Assembly: GCA_018697205.1 (NCBI GenBank)
Contig: JABHTG010000114.1
Coordinates: forward strand, 1 to 44,184
Direction: 5' to 3'
From: Nitrospina sp.
GTDB taxonomy: Bacteria > Nitrospinota > Nitrospinia > Nitrospinales > VA-1
DNA length: 44,184 nucleotides
Part shown: positions 24,454 to 34,254 of the stretch, in pieces
How the letters are laid out: each line of letters begins with the position of its first letter
Position numbering within the stretch: the stretch's first letter is position 1
Program-made: the position numbers and the translations under genes
The notes under the pieces: model-generated
Database searches by the model: none
The model's input: the letters and a program-made list of their open reading frames with translations, nothing else
What the model was told of the DNA's origin: nothing

Positions 24454-25200
24454 GTTTATTTTTTGCCTTAGTGCTTCATAAAAAATTACTGCCCCTGCAG
24501 CAGAGGCATTAAGAGAATTCATTGAACTTGCCATCGGGATAGACAGTATAAAGTCACAATTTTTTTTAATAAGAGGGCGTATTCCTTTTCCTTCACTACC
24601 AATCAGTAAAGCAACCGGTATTTCAAACTTGAAATCATAGCACGATGTTGAACCTTTAGGGTCAATACCTACAATCCAGAACCCAGATTCTTTTAATTTT
24701 TTTATTGCGTTAGAAAGACTTGAAACAGAGGTGACGGGAAGTTTTTCAATAGCTCCCGAAGAGCATTTAGCTACTGTTTCATTTAGCGGAGCCCCTCGAT
24801 GCTTTGGAAGTATAATACCTTGAATACCCATTGCAGCTGCTGACCGTATTATAGCTCCAAGGTTATGGGGATCCTGAATTCCGTCAGAAATCATTAGGGT
24901 AGGACACGTTTCTTTTTTGAGAGAATTCGAAATAAGCTCGTGTAACTCTAAATTTTTTTTAACTGAAAAGTATCCAATTATCCCTTGATGGACATAAGGC
25001 TGGTATCGTTTTTTGAATTCTTTTTTTGGAAGAGACTCTACCACAGCATTTTTTGACTTAACCAGCTTTATTAGATCTTTAAGGCGAGGGGTAACTTTCC
25101 CATCATCAACGACGATTCGAAAACATTTTCTATTAGATGCTTTAAGGGCTTCTGTTACGGGGTTTATGCCGTAAAGAATATCAGCTTGTTCGTCATGCAT
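24430..25200 (-). CDS. rlmB: 23S rRNA (guanosine-2'-O)-methyltransferase, TrmH/SpoU family
   Basis: This 256-residue SPOUT enzyme has an N-terminal substrate-binding domain (YGINPVTEALKASNRKCFRIVVDDGK) and a knotted catalytic domain with all three motifs: motif 1 DGIQDPHNLGAIIRSAAAMG, motif 2 VALLIGSEGKGIRPLI and motif 3 IPMASSMNSLNASAAGAVIFYE. The layout and length are those of RlmB (2'-O-methylation of a 23S G in the peptidyl-transferase region), although other TrmH members are close. It converges with rpsU and shares its terminator. Confidence 0.9.
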   Translation of the reverse strand: MHDEQADILYGINPVTEALKASNRKCFRIVVDDGKVTPRLKDLIKLVKSKNAVVESLPKKEFKKRYQPYVHQGIIGYFSVKKNLELHELISNSLKKETCPTLMISDGIQDPHNLGAIIRSAAAMGIQGIILPKHRGAPLNETVAKCSSGAIEKLPVTSVSSLSNAIKKLKESGFWIVGIDPKGSTSCYDFKFEIPVALLIGSEGKGIRPLIKKNCDFILSIPMASSMNSLNASAAGAVIFYEALRQKINKKKPDEQ

Positions 25201-25448
25201 AGACTATTTAAGTTGTTTCGTAGATTTATAAACTATAAGTATTTTTACTTTATTTTTTTAGCATTTAAAGATTCAGATTCAGACGCGTTGAAAGATCTAA
25301 AAGTTTATGCTATTTATACTCCTATCAAAACTGCTTTTGTGCAAGTTAGCTATTCTATATACTAGTAAACGTATCACATTCCCCCTTCATTATCTTCATA
25401 TTCGAAGTTAGCTGGAATTTAAAATATCTATACCAAAACTATTAGTTA

Positions 25449-28400
25449 ATGACGAATTCATTTTATAAAAAATTAATAACGTATATTTTTAGTGGGTTGG
25501 CAATAGTAACTTTGTCCACGATGGTTTATGTCTATATTCAATTACAGGACTTAGATAATATTAAAAATATAGTAGTAAAAAAAATTGAAGAATTGACAGG
25601 GAGAAAGGTTTTTATAGGTGAGGCTGAACTTGCATTTGAAAAAGGTATAAGTATCCGTATAAAAAATTTGTCAATATATTCATATAAAGGTATGAAACAG
25701 GATTTTTCAGCAAGAAATGCTTGGTGTGTCATCAAGTTATGGCCATTATTGAATAAAGAAATACAGGTTAAAAAATTTATCTTAGATGGAGCTCATATAG
25801 AACTGGCCCGAGATGAACAAGGAAATTTTAACTTAGGAGATCCATTTTTATTATTAAATGTAAAGAAAACAAGTGGTTTACTTAAGTTGATAGGGGCAGG
25901 TGTCATGCACCAGATATCTGTTTCGAATAGTGATGTAAGGTTTAATGACTACTATAAAGGTCTGAGTTCGAAGCCTTATTTAACCTCGGTAAATAGTATC
26001 AATTTAACTGTTGAAAAAAGGCTTTTTCAAAATATATTTTCAATTAATCTAAGCGGAAAAATCGCAAATCAGTATCAGGATACAGAGCTTTATTTGTCAG
26101 GAGGTATTGATAGTTTTGAAAACAAGGAGAAAAACCAACCAGTTTTTATTCAAGGAAAAGTAAAGATCAACCAGTTTTATGTCTCTCAATTAAGACCGTA
26201 CTTTAAAAATATATCATTGTCCATTAGTGATAAAACAAAACTATCGCTAGAATCAACTATTTCAGGGAATCTACTGGGAGTCCTACGTGCAAAGGGGCAA
26301 TTAAAATTTATAGAAATTATGGAAGAACAGAAAGTTGGCTCTGCAAACGCCGCCTCCCAAAGAAAAGGAGAAATAGATTATAGTTTTGAGTTGGACAAGA
26401 ATTTTATTAATCTCCAGGAATTAAAAATTCATTCAGGCCAAAGTAATTTTTTTGGAAAGGGAAAATTAGTAAGACATAAGAGTCTTGATCCGGAGGTTTC
26501 TTTTACTATCCAAACAAATGAATTTGAAATAGAAGAAACGCGTAAAAATTTATCGTTAATGCTTTTCCCTGAACAGTTTCACAAAGAGGTTAATCGATTT
26601 TTGGACAATGGTACTTTAGAAATTAAGTCACTCAATTATGAAGGTTCACTTAAACAATTACAAAAACTGGATTTAGAGCAAAATAAGAATCTTTTCACTG
26701 CAGATATTGGATTTAATAAAATAAACTTGAAAACGCCTTTACCTCCGCTTGAAAAGGTATCAGGTTTTTTTGAGTATAAGAATGGCGACGGAACTATAGA
26801 AATTACAAACGCAAGGTTTAGAGACTTACCTATAGGTAATATAAAAGGAATCGTAAAGGATGTTATCAATAGTCCATTGGCCGATCTATCTATAAAAAGC
26901 GAGATTGACTTGGGAAGATTAAATCATGTCTTAAAAAAAGTTATAAATGGTAAAACATATGAAAATATTATAGATGATTACCAAGAAGTGAAGGGGATTG
27001 GTTTGGTTGAAGCAAAAATTCAAGGGCCACTAAGCGATATAGAAAAAACTTCTATGGCGGCAGTGCTTTCTGTAAAAAATGCTTCTTTTTTTGATTCTGA
27101 ATTGCAGTCACGGGTTACAAACTTTAACGGAAAGATACACTTTAATCATTTCCCGATGCATGATAAAGATCAAACGAAACCATCAGTTCCTATAATTGAA
27201 GGTAAAAACCTTTCGGGGAATTTTGGTAGGAGTGAATTTTATAGCATGCAAGGAAAAATTCTAAGGCAGGGAGAGAAAATTGTCCAAAAAATAGAGGCTG
27301 TGTATCGATTGAATGCAGCTGAACTACCCAAAGCAATTGCAGATATTAATTTCAGTAGCCCAGAATTTGTGTTATTAAAACAAGCAAGTTTTGAACAAGG
27401 AGACGTGGAGGTGAAGTACAGAAGTTTAATGGATTTTGATAAACCTGAGGAAGAAGAATCTTGGGGAGAGATTGAATTAAAAAATATATCAATAAAGAAT
27501 ATATCCGGTTTCCAGCCTATGGCTGGGCTTATTGGAGAAATTTCATTTGGAGATGGGTCTATTAATATTAATAAATTAGAAGGGTTGTATGGGGGAGCAC
27601 CCATATCATTGAATGGTCAAATGGCTCCAAAGTCTAATACGCTTATAGATTTTGATATACATGCAAGCTTAACTGATATAACGGAAACCAATTTAAAAGG
27701 AATTCCTTACTTTAATGAATTAAAATTTTCAGGCCCACTTAATTTAGAAATTAGCCTTTCAGGGAATCGTCATAACCTTAAATTCAAAAGTAAATTTGAT
27801 TTAACAAAAGTAGGTTATGAATTAAAAAAAATTATTTCCAAAAAGGAAAGTATGTCTAATTTATTTGAAATGAAAGGAAGCTATACTGAAAGAGAAGGAA
27901 TTTTATTCAATCAATTTAAATTTACTTTAGATGGTAATAGCTTGATAGGTGAAGCAAAGATCAAAAGTTTCTCCGATCCAGAATACTTCATCAAACTTAG
28001 CGGAGTTGGATTTGAAGTTAGTGTAATGAAAAGATTAGTTGATTTTTTTGAGAATAGTACTGAGGGCAAGATAGATTTTCAAGTTTTGGGTCAGGGCAAC
28101 CTAAATAAACCGGAAGATTCGTTTTTTAAGGGGTCGGCTGCTTTAAAGGATCTTGTTTTTAAGTGGAAGGATAGGAAGAATCCTTTAACACTTAGTGCCG
28201 ATGCCAGATTCTCAGGAAATACTTATAACCTTCGCGCTGGTAGAATGGAGTCTGGGCGATCCAAAGTCTTATTTCGCGGAAAATATAAAAACGGGGAACA
28301 GCCGGAACTTCTATTAGAATTGACAGGGAAAACTTTGATTATTGATGAATTGATTTCTAATAAAAAGAATGAGGGCAAAAATGAAGTTAACTTGGGGAAA

Positions 28401-29312
28401 TTATTCGAGACGTCTCAATTTCTTTCCAAGGGGAAAAGTAAAATAAAAGTTAATCTTACACAACTAGATTATAAACAGCTTACACTCGGAGATATTTCAG
28501 GAACCTTCTTACTAAAAAATAAAGAAATTATATTTGATAGGTTCCGGATAGGTTCTAATAATCAAATCGAAGGCCAAGGTAAGTTTTCAATTAAAGGTCC
28601 TGACTCTATTAGTTTTGAAACTCGCGTGAAGGCTGACGAAATCGAGGCAAAAAAATTTTTTGAAATATTTGGTGAGCACTTTAAGGGAGGGTTGGTCGGA
28701 AAATTTAAAAACTTAAAACTAATTCTTAAAAGTCGAGGGCAAAAATTTTCCGAAAATATTCAGAATCTAAATGGGAAATTATCTTTCCACTTAGCTAATG
28801 GTGAGATTGACACAAAGAAATTACATGAAGGAGTCTTTAGCCTATTTGGTTTCGAGCGACCCTTAGAAACTAAAAATAAAAAAGAAAAAAATAAAGAAAA
28901 AGAGCGTTCCAAATATGAGCGTATATCGGGTGACTTTATTTACACGGGTGGTATAGCAGAAACAAATAATTTAGTCTATGAAACCGATCAGCGAAAGAGT
29001 GTTATCGCTGGGAAGTTTGATTTAAACGAGCTCGAGATGGATACAGAAGTGGGAGTGGCTCATTTACCAGGTTTGGACAAACTACTTACTCAGATTCCAA
29101 TTGTTGGAAGCATTCTTACAGCAGGGAATGAGGGAAGTTTAATCAAAACTTATTATGATGTTAATGGTCCATTTGATAACCCTAAAGTTACGGCTATTCC
29201 TTTTACCTCTCTTAGTAAAAAATTTATAGGTCTTTTTCAGGGGGTTCTTCAAAGCTCGGAAGAAATTCTAAACTTACCTGAAGCAATAGGTGTAGGAGAT
29301 ATTACTGATTAA
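25449..29312 (+). CDS. Large AsmA/YhdP-like envelope protein
   Basis: This 1287-residue protein has one N-terminal membrane helix (residues about 9-30) followed by a long periplasmic, beta-rich body. The opening VKKIEELTGRKVFIGEAELAF and the end IPIVGSILTAGNEGSLIKTYYDVNGPFDNPKV, with the YxVxGPxxxPxV pattern, place it in the AsmA-like family closest in length to YhdP (about 1270). These proteins form lipid-conducting bridges between inner and outer membranes. A charged linker (KNKKEKNKEKERSK) lies near residue 1150. It stands alone and converges on oadG, leaving only 19 bases between stops. Confidence 0.85.
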   Translation: MTNSFYKKLITYIFSGLAIVTLSTMVYVYIQLQDLDNIKNIVVKKIEELTGRKVFIGEAELAFEKGISIRIKNLSIYSYKGMKQDFSARNAWCVIKLWPLLNKEIQVKKFILDGAHIELARDEQGNFNLGDPFLLLNVKKTSGLLKLIGAGVMHQISVSNSDVRFNDYYKGLSSKPYLTSVNSINLTVEKRLFQNIFSINLSGKIANQYQDTELYLSGGIDSFENKEKNQPVFIQGKVKINQFYVSQLRPYFKNISLSISDKTKLSLESTISGNLLGVLRAKGQLKFIEIMEEQKVGSANAASQRKGEIDYSFELDKNFINLQELKIHSGQSNFFGKGKLVRHKSLDPEVSFTIQTNEFEIEETRKNLSLMLFPEQFHKEVNRFLDNGTLEIKSLNYEGSLKQLQKLDLEQNKNLFTADIGFNKINLKTPLPPLEKVSGFFEYKNGDGTIEITNARFRDLPIGNIKGIVKDVINSPLADLSIKSEIDLGRLNHVLKKVINGKTYENIIDDYQEVKGIGLVEAKIQGPLSDIEKTSMAAVLSVKNASFFDSELQSRVTNFNGKIHFNHFPMHDKDQTKPSVPIIEGKNLSGNFGRSEFYSMQGKILRQGEKIVQKIEAVYRLNAAELPKAIADINFSSPEFVLLKQASFEQGDVEVKYRSLMDFDKPEEEESWGEIELKNISIKNISGFQPMAGLIGEISFGDGSININKLEGLYGGAPISLNGQMAPKSNTLIDFDIHASLTDITETNLKGIPYFNELKFSGPLNLEISLSGNRHNLKFKSKFDLTKVGYELKKIISKKESMSNLFEMKGSYTEREGILFNQFKFTLDGNSLIGEAKIKSFSDPEYFIKLSGVGFEVSVMKRLVDFFENSTEGKIDFQVLGQGNLNKPEDSFFKGSAALKDLVFKWKDRKNPLTLSADARFSGNTYNLRAGRMESGRSKVLFRGKYKNGEQPELLLELTGKTLIIDELISNKKNEGKNEVNLGKLFETSQFLSKGKSKIKVNLTQLDYKQLTLGDISGTFLLKNKEIIFDRFRIGSNNQIEGQGKFSIKGPDSISFETRVKADEIEAKKFFEIFGEHFKGGLVGKFKNLKLILKSRGQKFSENIQNLNGKLSFHLANGEIDTKKLHEGVFSLFGFERPLETKNKKEKNKEKERSKYERISGDFIYTGGIAETNNLVYETDQRKSVIAGKFDLNELEMDTEVGVAHLPGLDKLLTQIPIVGSILTAGNEGSLIKTYYDVNGPFDNPKVTAIPFTSLSKKFIGLFQGVLQSSEEILNLPEAIGVGDITD

Positions 29313-29331
29313 ACTAAGCTGGGAGAAAACC

Positions 29332-29607
29332 TCACTTTGGACTGATCTGAGTAATATGGAATTCCTGAGGAGATTTTCTTAGATGGGTCGCTATTACTGC
29401 TGTGATGGCCGAGATAATATTTGGAGAAATGCTTGAAGGAGAGGATTTTAATAAAGCTGAAGGGGTTTTATTTTGCTCAGACGGTTCTTTATATGGGATC
29501 AAGCGTACCAATAATTTAATAGTATATATTAAAACTACCAGCACGGTGAAAATCACTGAAACAGCGATTAGGGAAACTGTCATAGATGTTATTACTATTG
29601 GTTCCAT
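29332..29607 (-). CDS. oadG: Oxaloacetate decarboxylase gamma chain-like small membrane subunit
   Basis: This 91-residue protein has one N-terminal transmembrane helix (MEPIVITSMTVSLIAVSVIF onward), a flexible Ser/Pro-rich linker, and a short C-terminal helix (SAITAVIATHLRKSPQEFHI) typical of OadG/sodium pump decarboxylase gamma chains, which join alpha to the membrane beta subunit. ATG 29607 starts 8 bases after the oadB stop; a TTG at 29634 inside oadB would add nine residues but is less likely. Context as the last gene of oadA-oadB-oadG supports the call, since sequence conservation in this family is weak. Confidence 0.75.
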   Translation of the reverse strand: MEPIVITSMTVSLIAVSVIFTVLVVLIYTIKLLVRLIPYKEPSEQNKTPSALLKSSPSSISPNIISAITAVIATHLRKSPQEFHITQISPK

Positions 29608-29614
29608 GTTTTCG

Positions 29615-30817
29615 TTATTGAGGTAAAGCTGCAATAGTTGAAATTATGTCCGTTGATATTTCTGCATGGTTAGAACCAACCGTTGGGTCACCGAACAACG
29701 ATATAAAAACACCCGCTGCAACCGCACTCCCTATTACTCCTGCGACATTTGGGCCCATAGCATGCATGAGAAGAAAGTTTGACTGGTCTTCTTCTGCGCC
29801 TACCTTTTGAGAAACGCGAGCTGCCATAGGAACGGCAGATACTCCGGCTGAACCAATCAAAGGATTTATTTTTCCACCGGAAAGTTTAGACATTATCTTC
29901 GCAAAAATAACACCACCTGCGGTTGCTATACTAAATGCAAGTAAACCAAGGATGATAATTTTAATAGTTTCCAACTTTAAAAAAGAATTAGCAGTCATTG
30001 ATGAGCCTACTGCGAGTGCCAGTAAAATAGTGACTATGTTAATCAGGTGAGTCTCAGCAGTTTCATGGAGTCTGGCTGTAACTCCTGATTCTCGAAAAAG
30101 ATTTCCTAGCATTAGCATTCCAAGAAGAGGTGTCACTCCAGGGAGCATTAAACAACATACAATAGTTACTACCACTGGGAAAATAATTTTTACGGTTTGC
30201 GAGATTGGTTTTAACTGTTCCATTTTTATTTTTCTTTCTTTGGAAGTAGTTAACCATCTCATGATTGGGGGTTGAATAAGTGGAACCAATGACATGTAAG
30301 AATATGCGGCAACAGCTATCGGAGCTAAAAGATGAGGGGCGAGTTTACTAGCGATAAAAATTGATGTAGGCCCGTCAGCGCCCCCAATAATTCCAATGGC
30401 ACTTGCTTCTTTGAGGTCAAATCCCAAAAATACAGCTCCAACTAATGTCGTATAAACACCAATTTGTGCAGCGGCTCCAAGGAGAAGAGTTGAAGGATTA
30501 GCCAACAGAGGCCCAAAGTCTGTGAGTGCGCCTACTCCTAGAAAGACTAAAGGAGGAAGAATTTCATGTTTCACTCCTTGATAGAAAAAATTCAAAAGCC
30601 CGCCAGAGTCAGTGCTTGCCATCATACTTAGAGGAAGGTTGGCTAAAAGGCAACCAAATCCTATTGGTAATAAAAGTAGTGGCTCAAATTTTTTCCAAAT
30701 TGCGAGGTAAAGAAGCCCACAAGCAACAAGGATCATTATTGCGTCGCCAGAAGTCAAGCTAGAAAATCCTGTTGACCCTATAATTTTTGTTGCGGCATTG
30801 CCGAAAGTTAGTTCCAT
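29615..30817 (-). CDS. oadB: Sodium-pumping oxaloacetate decarboxylase, beta subunit
   Basis: This 400-residue polytopic membrane protein has about nine or more helices. It decarboxylates the carboxybiotin carried by OadA and couples the release of CO2 to Na+ export. Signatures are the [15 protein letters not shown] and [20 protein letters not shown] blocks (the latter with the conserved functional Asp), [13 protein letters not shown], and [19 protein letters not shown] followed by [20 protein letters not shown]. The length is normal for the beta chain. It starts 20 bases after oadA. Confidence 0.95.
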   Translation of the reverse strand: MELTFGNAATKIIGSTGFSSLTSGDAIMILVACGLLYLAIWKKFEPLLLLPIGFGCLLANLPLSMMASTDSGGLLNFFYQGVKHEILPPLVFLGVGALTDFGPLLANPSTLLLGAAAQIGVYTTLVGAVFLGFDLKEASAIGIIGGADGPTSIFIASKLAPHLLAPIAVAAYSYMSLVPLIQPPIMRWLTTSKERKIKMEQLKPISQTVKIIFPVVVTIVCCLMLPGVTPLLGMLMLGNLFRESGVTARLHETAETHLINIVTILLALAVGSSMTANSFLKLETIKIIILGLLAFSIATAGGVIFAKIMSKLSGGKINPLIGSAGVSAVPMAARVSQKVGAEEDQSNFLLMHAMGPNVAGVIGSAVAAGVFISLFGDPTVGSNHAEISTDIISTIAALPQ

Positions 30818-30837
30818 GGAGTAGTTAGGCTTTTAAT

Positions 30838-32604
30838 CTAGGCAATGATCAATAGGTTATCACCGGTATTAATTTTTTGCCCTTCTTGTACTTGGATAGA
30901 ATTTATAGTTCCACTTGCGGTCGCATGAATTTCTGTTTCCATTTTCATAGATTCCATAATTATAACAACATCTCCCTTACTGACTTGATCACCAACAGCC
31001 ACCTTAAGAGAAAAAACAGAGCCAGGAAGAGGCGATGTTACAGATATTCCAGTTAACGACGGACCTGGTGGTGGCGCCTCTGGTGTTGGTATAGGAGCAG
31101 ATATAGCTTGCTGAGGTGTACCGCCTGCGCTTACTTGTACAGAGAAAACTTGTCCATTCACATTCACTGTGTATGTAGCACTACCAGCTATTGGAGTTAC
31201 TGAAGTTGCCGGAGTTGATTCAGGTTGTGAGGTCGGAGCTGTAGCTTTCTGGGTCGGAGGAAATCCTTCGTCCCTTTTTTTAAAAAACGCTATTGCAACT
31301 TTAGGAAAAAGAGCATAGGAAAGCATATCTTCCTCAGTAGTACATTTACCCTTGCAGTCTTTTACAACCTGATCCCATTCAGGCTCAAGGAGGTCAGCAG
31401 GGCGACAATCAATAACTTTTCCATCTTTCTCAACTTTTGATAATAAATCAGGGTCGAGAGATGCTGGAAGTTTTCCGTATTTACCAAGTACACATTCTCG
31501 TGTTTCCTTCGTGATCAATTTATATCGTTCGCCGGTTAAAATATTTAAAGTGGCTTGTGAGCCAACAATTTGGCTTGTGGGGGTTACCAGTGGTGGGTAG
31601 CCCATATCCTTTCTAACTCGTGGAACTTCCAAAAGAACATCTGTGAGCTTGTCAATCGCATTTTGTTCTTTCAACTGATTTTCCATGTTAGAAATCATTC
31701 CACCAGGAATTTGGGATTTAAGAATATTGATATCCACACCTTTAAAATCACTTTCAAATTCCGCGTAATTTTTTCTTACCTCACGAAAGTAGTTCGAAAT
31801 TTCTTCTAGTAAGTTCAAATCGAGTCCAGTATCTCGGGGTAACCCTTTTTGCGCGGCAACAATACATTCTGTCGCATAATGTCCCGTCCCCATTGAAAGG
31901 CTGGAAATAGCTGTGTCCACCATATCGACTCCAGCATCAATCGCAGCTTGTAGGTTCATTCCGACAAGTCCGGTTGTGGCGTGTGTATGCAAATGAACAG
32001 GTTTATCAACTGAATTTTTAATTTCTCGTACTAGGGTTCTTGTTGCATCTGGTGTAAGTAAACCAGCCATATCCTTAATGCAGATAATGTCGGATCCCAT
32101 GTCAGTTAATTGCCGAGCCATCTTTATGTAAAGTTCGATGTTGTGGAATGGACTTACTGTATAGCTGATACAACCTTCTACAGTTTCACCGCATTTATTT
32201 ACTGTTTTAATTGCGGTTTCAATATTTCTCAAATCATTAAGGGCGTCAAATATTCTGAAAATATTTATCCCAACATCAACTGATTTTTTTACAAAACGCT
32301 CAACTATATCATCAGCATAATGCCTATATCCGACACAGTTTTGACCTCTCAGTAGCATTTGAAAAGGTGTATTAGGGATTACTTTTTTTAACTTTCGAAC
32401 TCGTTCCCAAGGATCTTCATTGAGAAAACGTAAACAAGTATCGAAAGTAGCACCTCCCCACATTTCCAAAGAAAAAAAGCCTACCTGATCGAGCTTTTCG
32501 CCAATCGGTAACATATCTTCCGTGCGCATTCGAGTTGCCAGCAAAGACTGGTGAGCGTCTCTAAGTACTAATTCGGTAATTTTTAATGGAGAACTTTCAC
32601 TCAT
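30838..32604 (-). CDS. oadA: Oxaloacetate decarboxylase alpha subunit / pyruvate carboxylase subunit B
   Basis: This 588-residue protein has a carboxyltransferase TIM barrel (residues about 1-300: ELVLRDAHQSLLATRMRTED, WGGATFDTCLRFL, MLLRGQN, CIKDMAGLL, HLHTHATTGLVGMN), the conserved PYC_OADA domain, an Ala/Pro/Thr-rich linker and a C-terminal biotinyl domain with ESMKMETE. It moves the carboxyl group from oxaloacetate to biotin. Linkage to oadB and oadG indicates the Na+ pump rather than a pyruvate carboxylase half, although the same chain can serve both when a biotin carboxylase exists. A CCCC/GGGG hairpin (about 32627-32646) lies in its leader. Confidence 0.93.
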   Translation of the reverse strand: MSESSPLKITELVLRDAHQSLLATRMRTEDMLPIGEKLDQVGFFSLEMWGGATFDTCLRFLNEDPWERVRKLKKVIPNTPFQMLLRGQNCVGYRHYADDIVERFVKKSVDVGINIFRIFDALNDLRNIETAIKTVNKCGETVEGCISYTVSPFHNIELYIKMARQLTDMGSDIICIKDMAGLLTPDATRTLVREIKNSVDKPVHLHTHATTGLVGMNLQAAIDAGVDMVDTAISSLSMGTGHYATECIVAAQKGLPRDTGLDLNLLEEISNYFREVRKNYAEFESDFKGVDINILKSQIPGGMISNMENQLKEQNAIDKLTDVLLEVPRVRKDMGYPPLVTPTSQIVGSQATLNILTGERYKLITKETRECVLGKYGKLPASLDPDLLSKVEKDGKVIDCRPADLLEPEWDQVVKDCKGKCTTEEDMLSYALFPKVAIAFFKKRDEGFPPTQKATAPTSQPESTPATSVTPIAGSATYTVNVNGQVFSVQVSAGGTPQQAISAPIPTPEAPPPGPSLTGISVTSPLPGSVFSLKVAVGDQVSKGDVVIIMESMKMETEIHATASGTINSIQVQEGQKINTGDNLLIIA

Positions 32605-32781
32605 AAATTAAGAATCCTGGAAAACATCCCCGCTCTTTAATGGGGGAATCATTTTAAATAAAATAAAACAAAGACTACAGATATTTCTAGATTAGTCTAT
32701 GTGTCGACCCGTCCTCTTTGATTAAAAACCTAAATTAGGGAACCGAAAAATATTAAGATAATAAAAATATAAAATCAAATA

Positions 32782-34254
32782 TTATTTGCGCCACGCCATA
32801 GGTAGAAAAAGAAGCATGATTCCAAATATCTCTAATCGCCCCATTAGCATAAAAGCTATGAGGATGCTTTTACCCATAAATGGGATTTCTGAATAATTAC
32901 CTATTGCTCCCACCTGTCCCAAACCTGGACCAATATTAAAAAGGCAGGCTATGGACGCCGATACGGCGGTTGTCAAATCTATACCCATTAGGGATAAAAA
33001 GACACAGCCCAAAGTTGCAAAGCCCATAAAAAAGCAAGTGAGAGCGACTACATTAGTCAGGTCATCAGGCTCTATAGATTTGCCAGCAACCTTCACATGA
33101 AAAATAGCGCGAGGGTGCACGAGTTTTTTTAGTTCTCTTCTAATAATTTTGAACAAAATAATAAAGCGGATAACTTTTAAGGATCCACTAGTGGAGCCCG
33201 AGCATCCCCCAACCATCATGATAACTAACATAAATATTCTTAGAAAGTTTGGCCATGCGTTGAAGTCGTCTGTTACGAAACCAGATGTGGTGTTAATGGA
33301 AACAACATTAAATGCAGCTCTACGGAATGATTCATCTAGGGACAGATCTGGTCTAGAAGAGGAGAGACCCCAAGTTGCCAGTGCAACTCCGATGATGACC
33401 ATTGACCCATAAAACCGCAATTCAGGGTTTTTAAAAACAGTTTCAAAGTTTCCATTGACTAGTTGGTAATGGAGCACAAAGCTGACGCCACCTAAAAACA
33501 TGAATAAAATAAGAATGGACTCAACATAGGGGCTATTGAAATAATTTATACTAGCATTATGAGTTGAAAAGCCTCCTGTTGCAACTGTGGAAAGACTGTG
33601 GCAAAGAGCATCAAAAAAGCCCACCCCTCCGAATTGAAGGAGAATCACTTCCAAAACAGTCAAAACGACATATGTTTTCCATAAAATCTTGGCTGTTTCA
33701 GCAAGTCTTGGTTGCATACGTTCCACGGTGACTCCACCAGGAACCTCTGCTTTAAATAAATGAGTACTACCAATTCCAAGAGCAGGAAAAATTGCCATAG
33801 ATAGAAGGATGATTCCCATTCCTCCAAACCACTGGGTGAGATTTCTCCAAAATAAAATCCCGCGAGGTAAAGAATCAATATCTGTAAGTATAGAGGCACC
33901 TGTAGTGGTAAACCCGCTCATGCTTTCAAAAAATGCGTCTATAAAGTTTGGGCAGTTTCCAGAAAGATAGTAAGGAAATGCACCGGCTAATGCGATGCAT
34001 ATCCAGGATAAAGCTACAATTGCAAATCCTTCCCGATCACGTAGTTTTTCGACACCTGATGGAAGAATTTTCCATAAAGAAAGGCCGATTAGGAACGATA
34101 CCACAAGAGTTAAAAAAAATGCTTGTGAGTCAGTCATATAACCGGGTAATGGCGGATGGTTGTAGTAAAATGCGATACCAGCAGGCAGGACCATTAGGCC
34201 AGAAAGAAGAAGGAGGAGAACCCCAACAACATTAAAAATAGCGAGGATATTCAT
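32782..34254 (-). CDS. trkH: Trk potassium uptake protein, membrane subunit
   Basis: This 490-residue K+ channel-like transporter has four pore repeats with selectivity filters recognisable as TTTGAS, ATGGFS, NTTSGF and NIGPGLG. Typical flanks are ESMSGFTTTGASILTDID and VGGCSGSTSGSLKVIRF. It mediates K+ uptake under control of TrkA. The ATG overlaps the trkA stop by one base (TGATG), so the two are translationally coupled. The length is normal. No strong terminator follows before oadA. Confidence 0.95.
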   Translation of the reverse strand: MNILAIFNVVGVLLLLLSGLMVLPAGIAFYYNHPPLPGYMTDSQAFFLTLVVSFLIGLSLWKILPSGVEKLRDREGFAIVALSWICIALAGAFPYYLSGNCPNFIDAFFESMSGFTTTGASILTDIDSLPRGILFWRNLTQWFGGMGIILLSMAIFPALGIGSTHLFKAEVPGGVTVERMQPRLAETAKILWKTYVVLTVLEVILLQFGGVGFFDALCHSLSTVATGGFSTHNASINYFNSPYVESILILFMFLGGVSFVLHYQLVNGNFETVFKNPELRFYGSMVIIGVALATWGLSSSRPDLSLDESFRRAAFNVVSINTTSGFVTDDFNAWPNFLRIFMLVIMMVGGCSGSTSGSLKVIRFIILFKIIRRELKKLVHPRAIFHVKVAGKSIEPDDLTNVVALTCFFMGFATLGCVFLSLMGIDLTTAVSASIACLFNIGPGLGQVGAIGNYSEIPFMGKSILIAFMLMGRLEIFGIMLLFLPMAWRK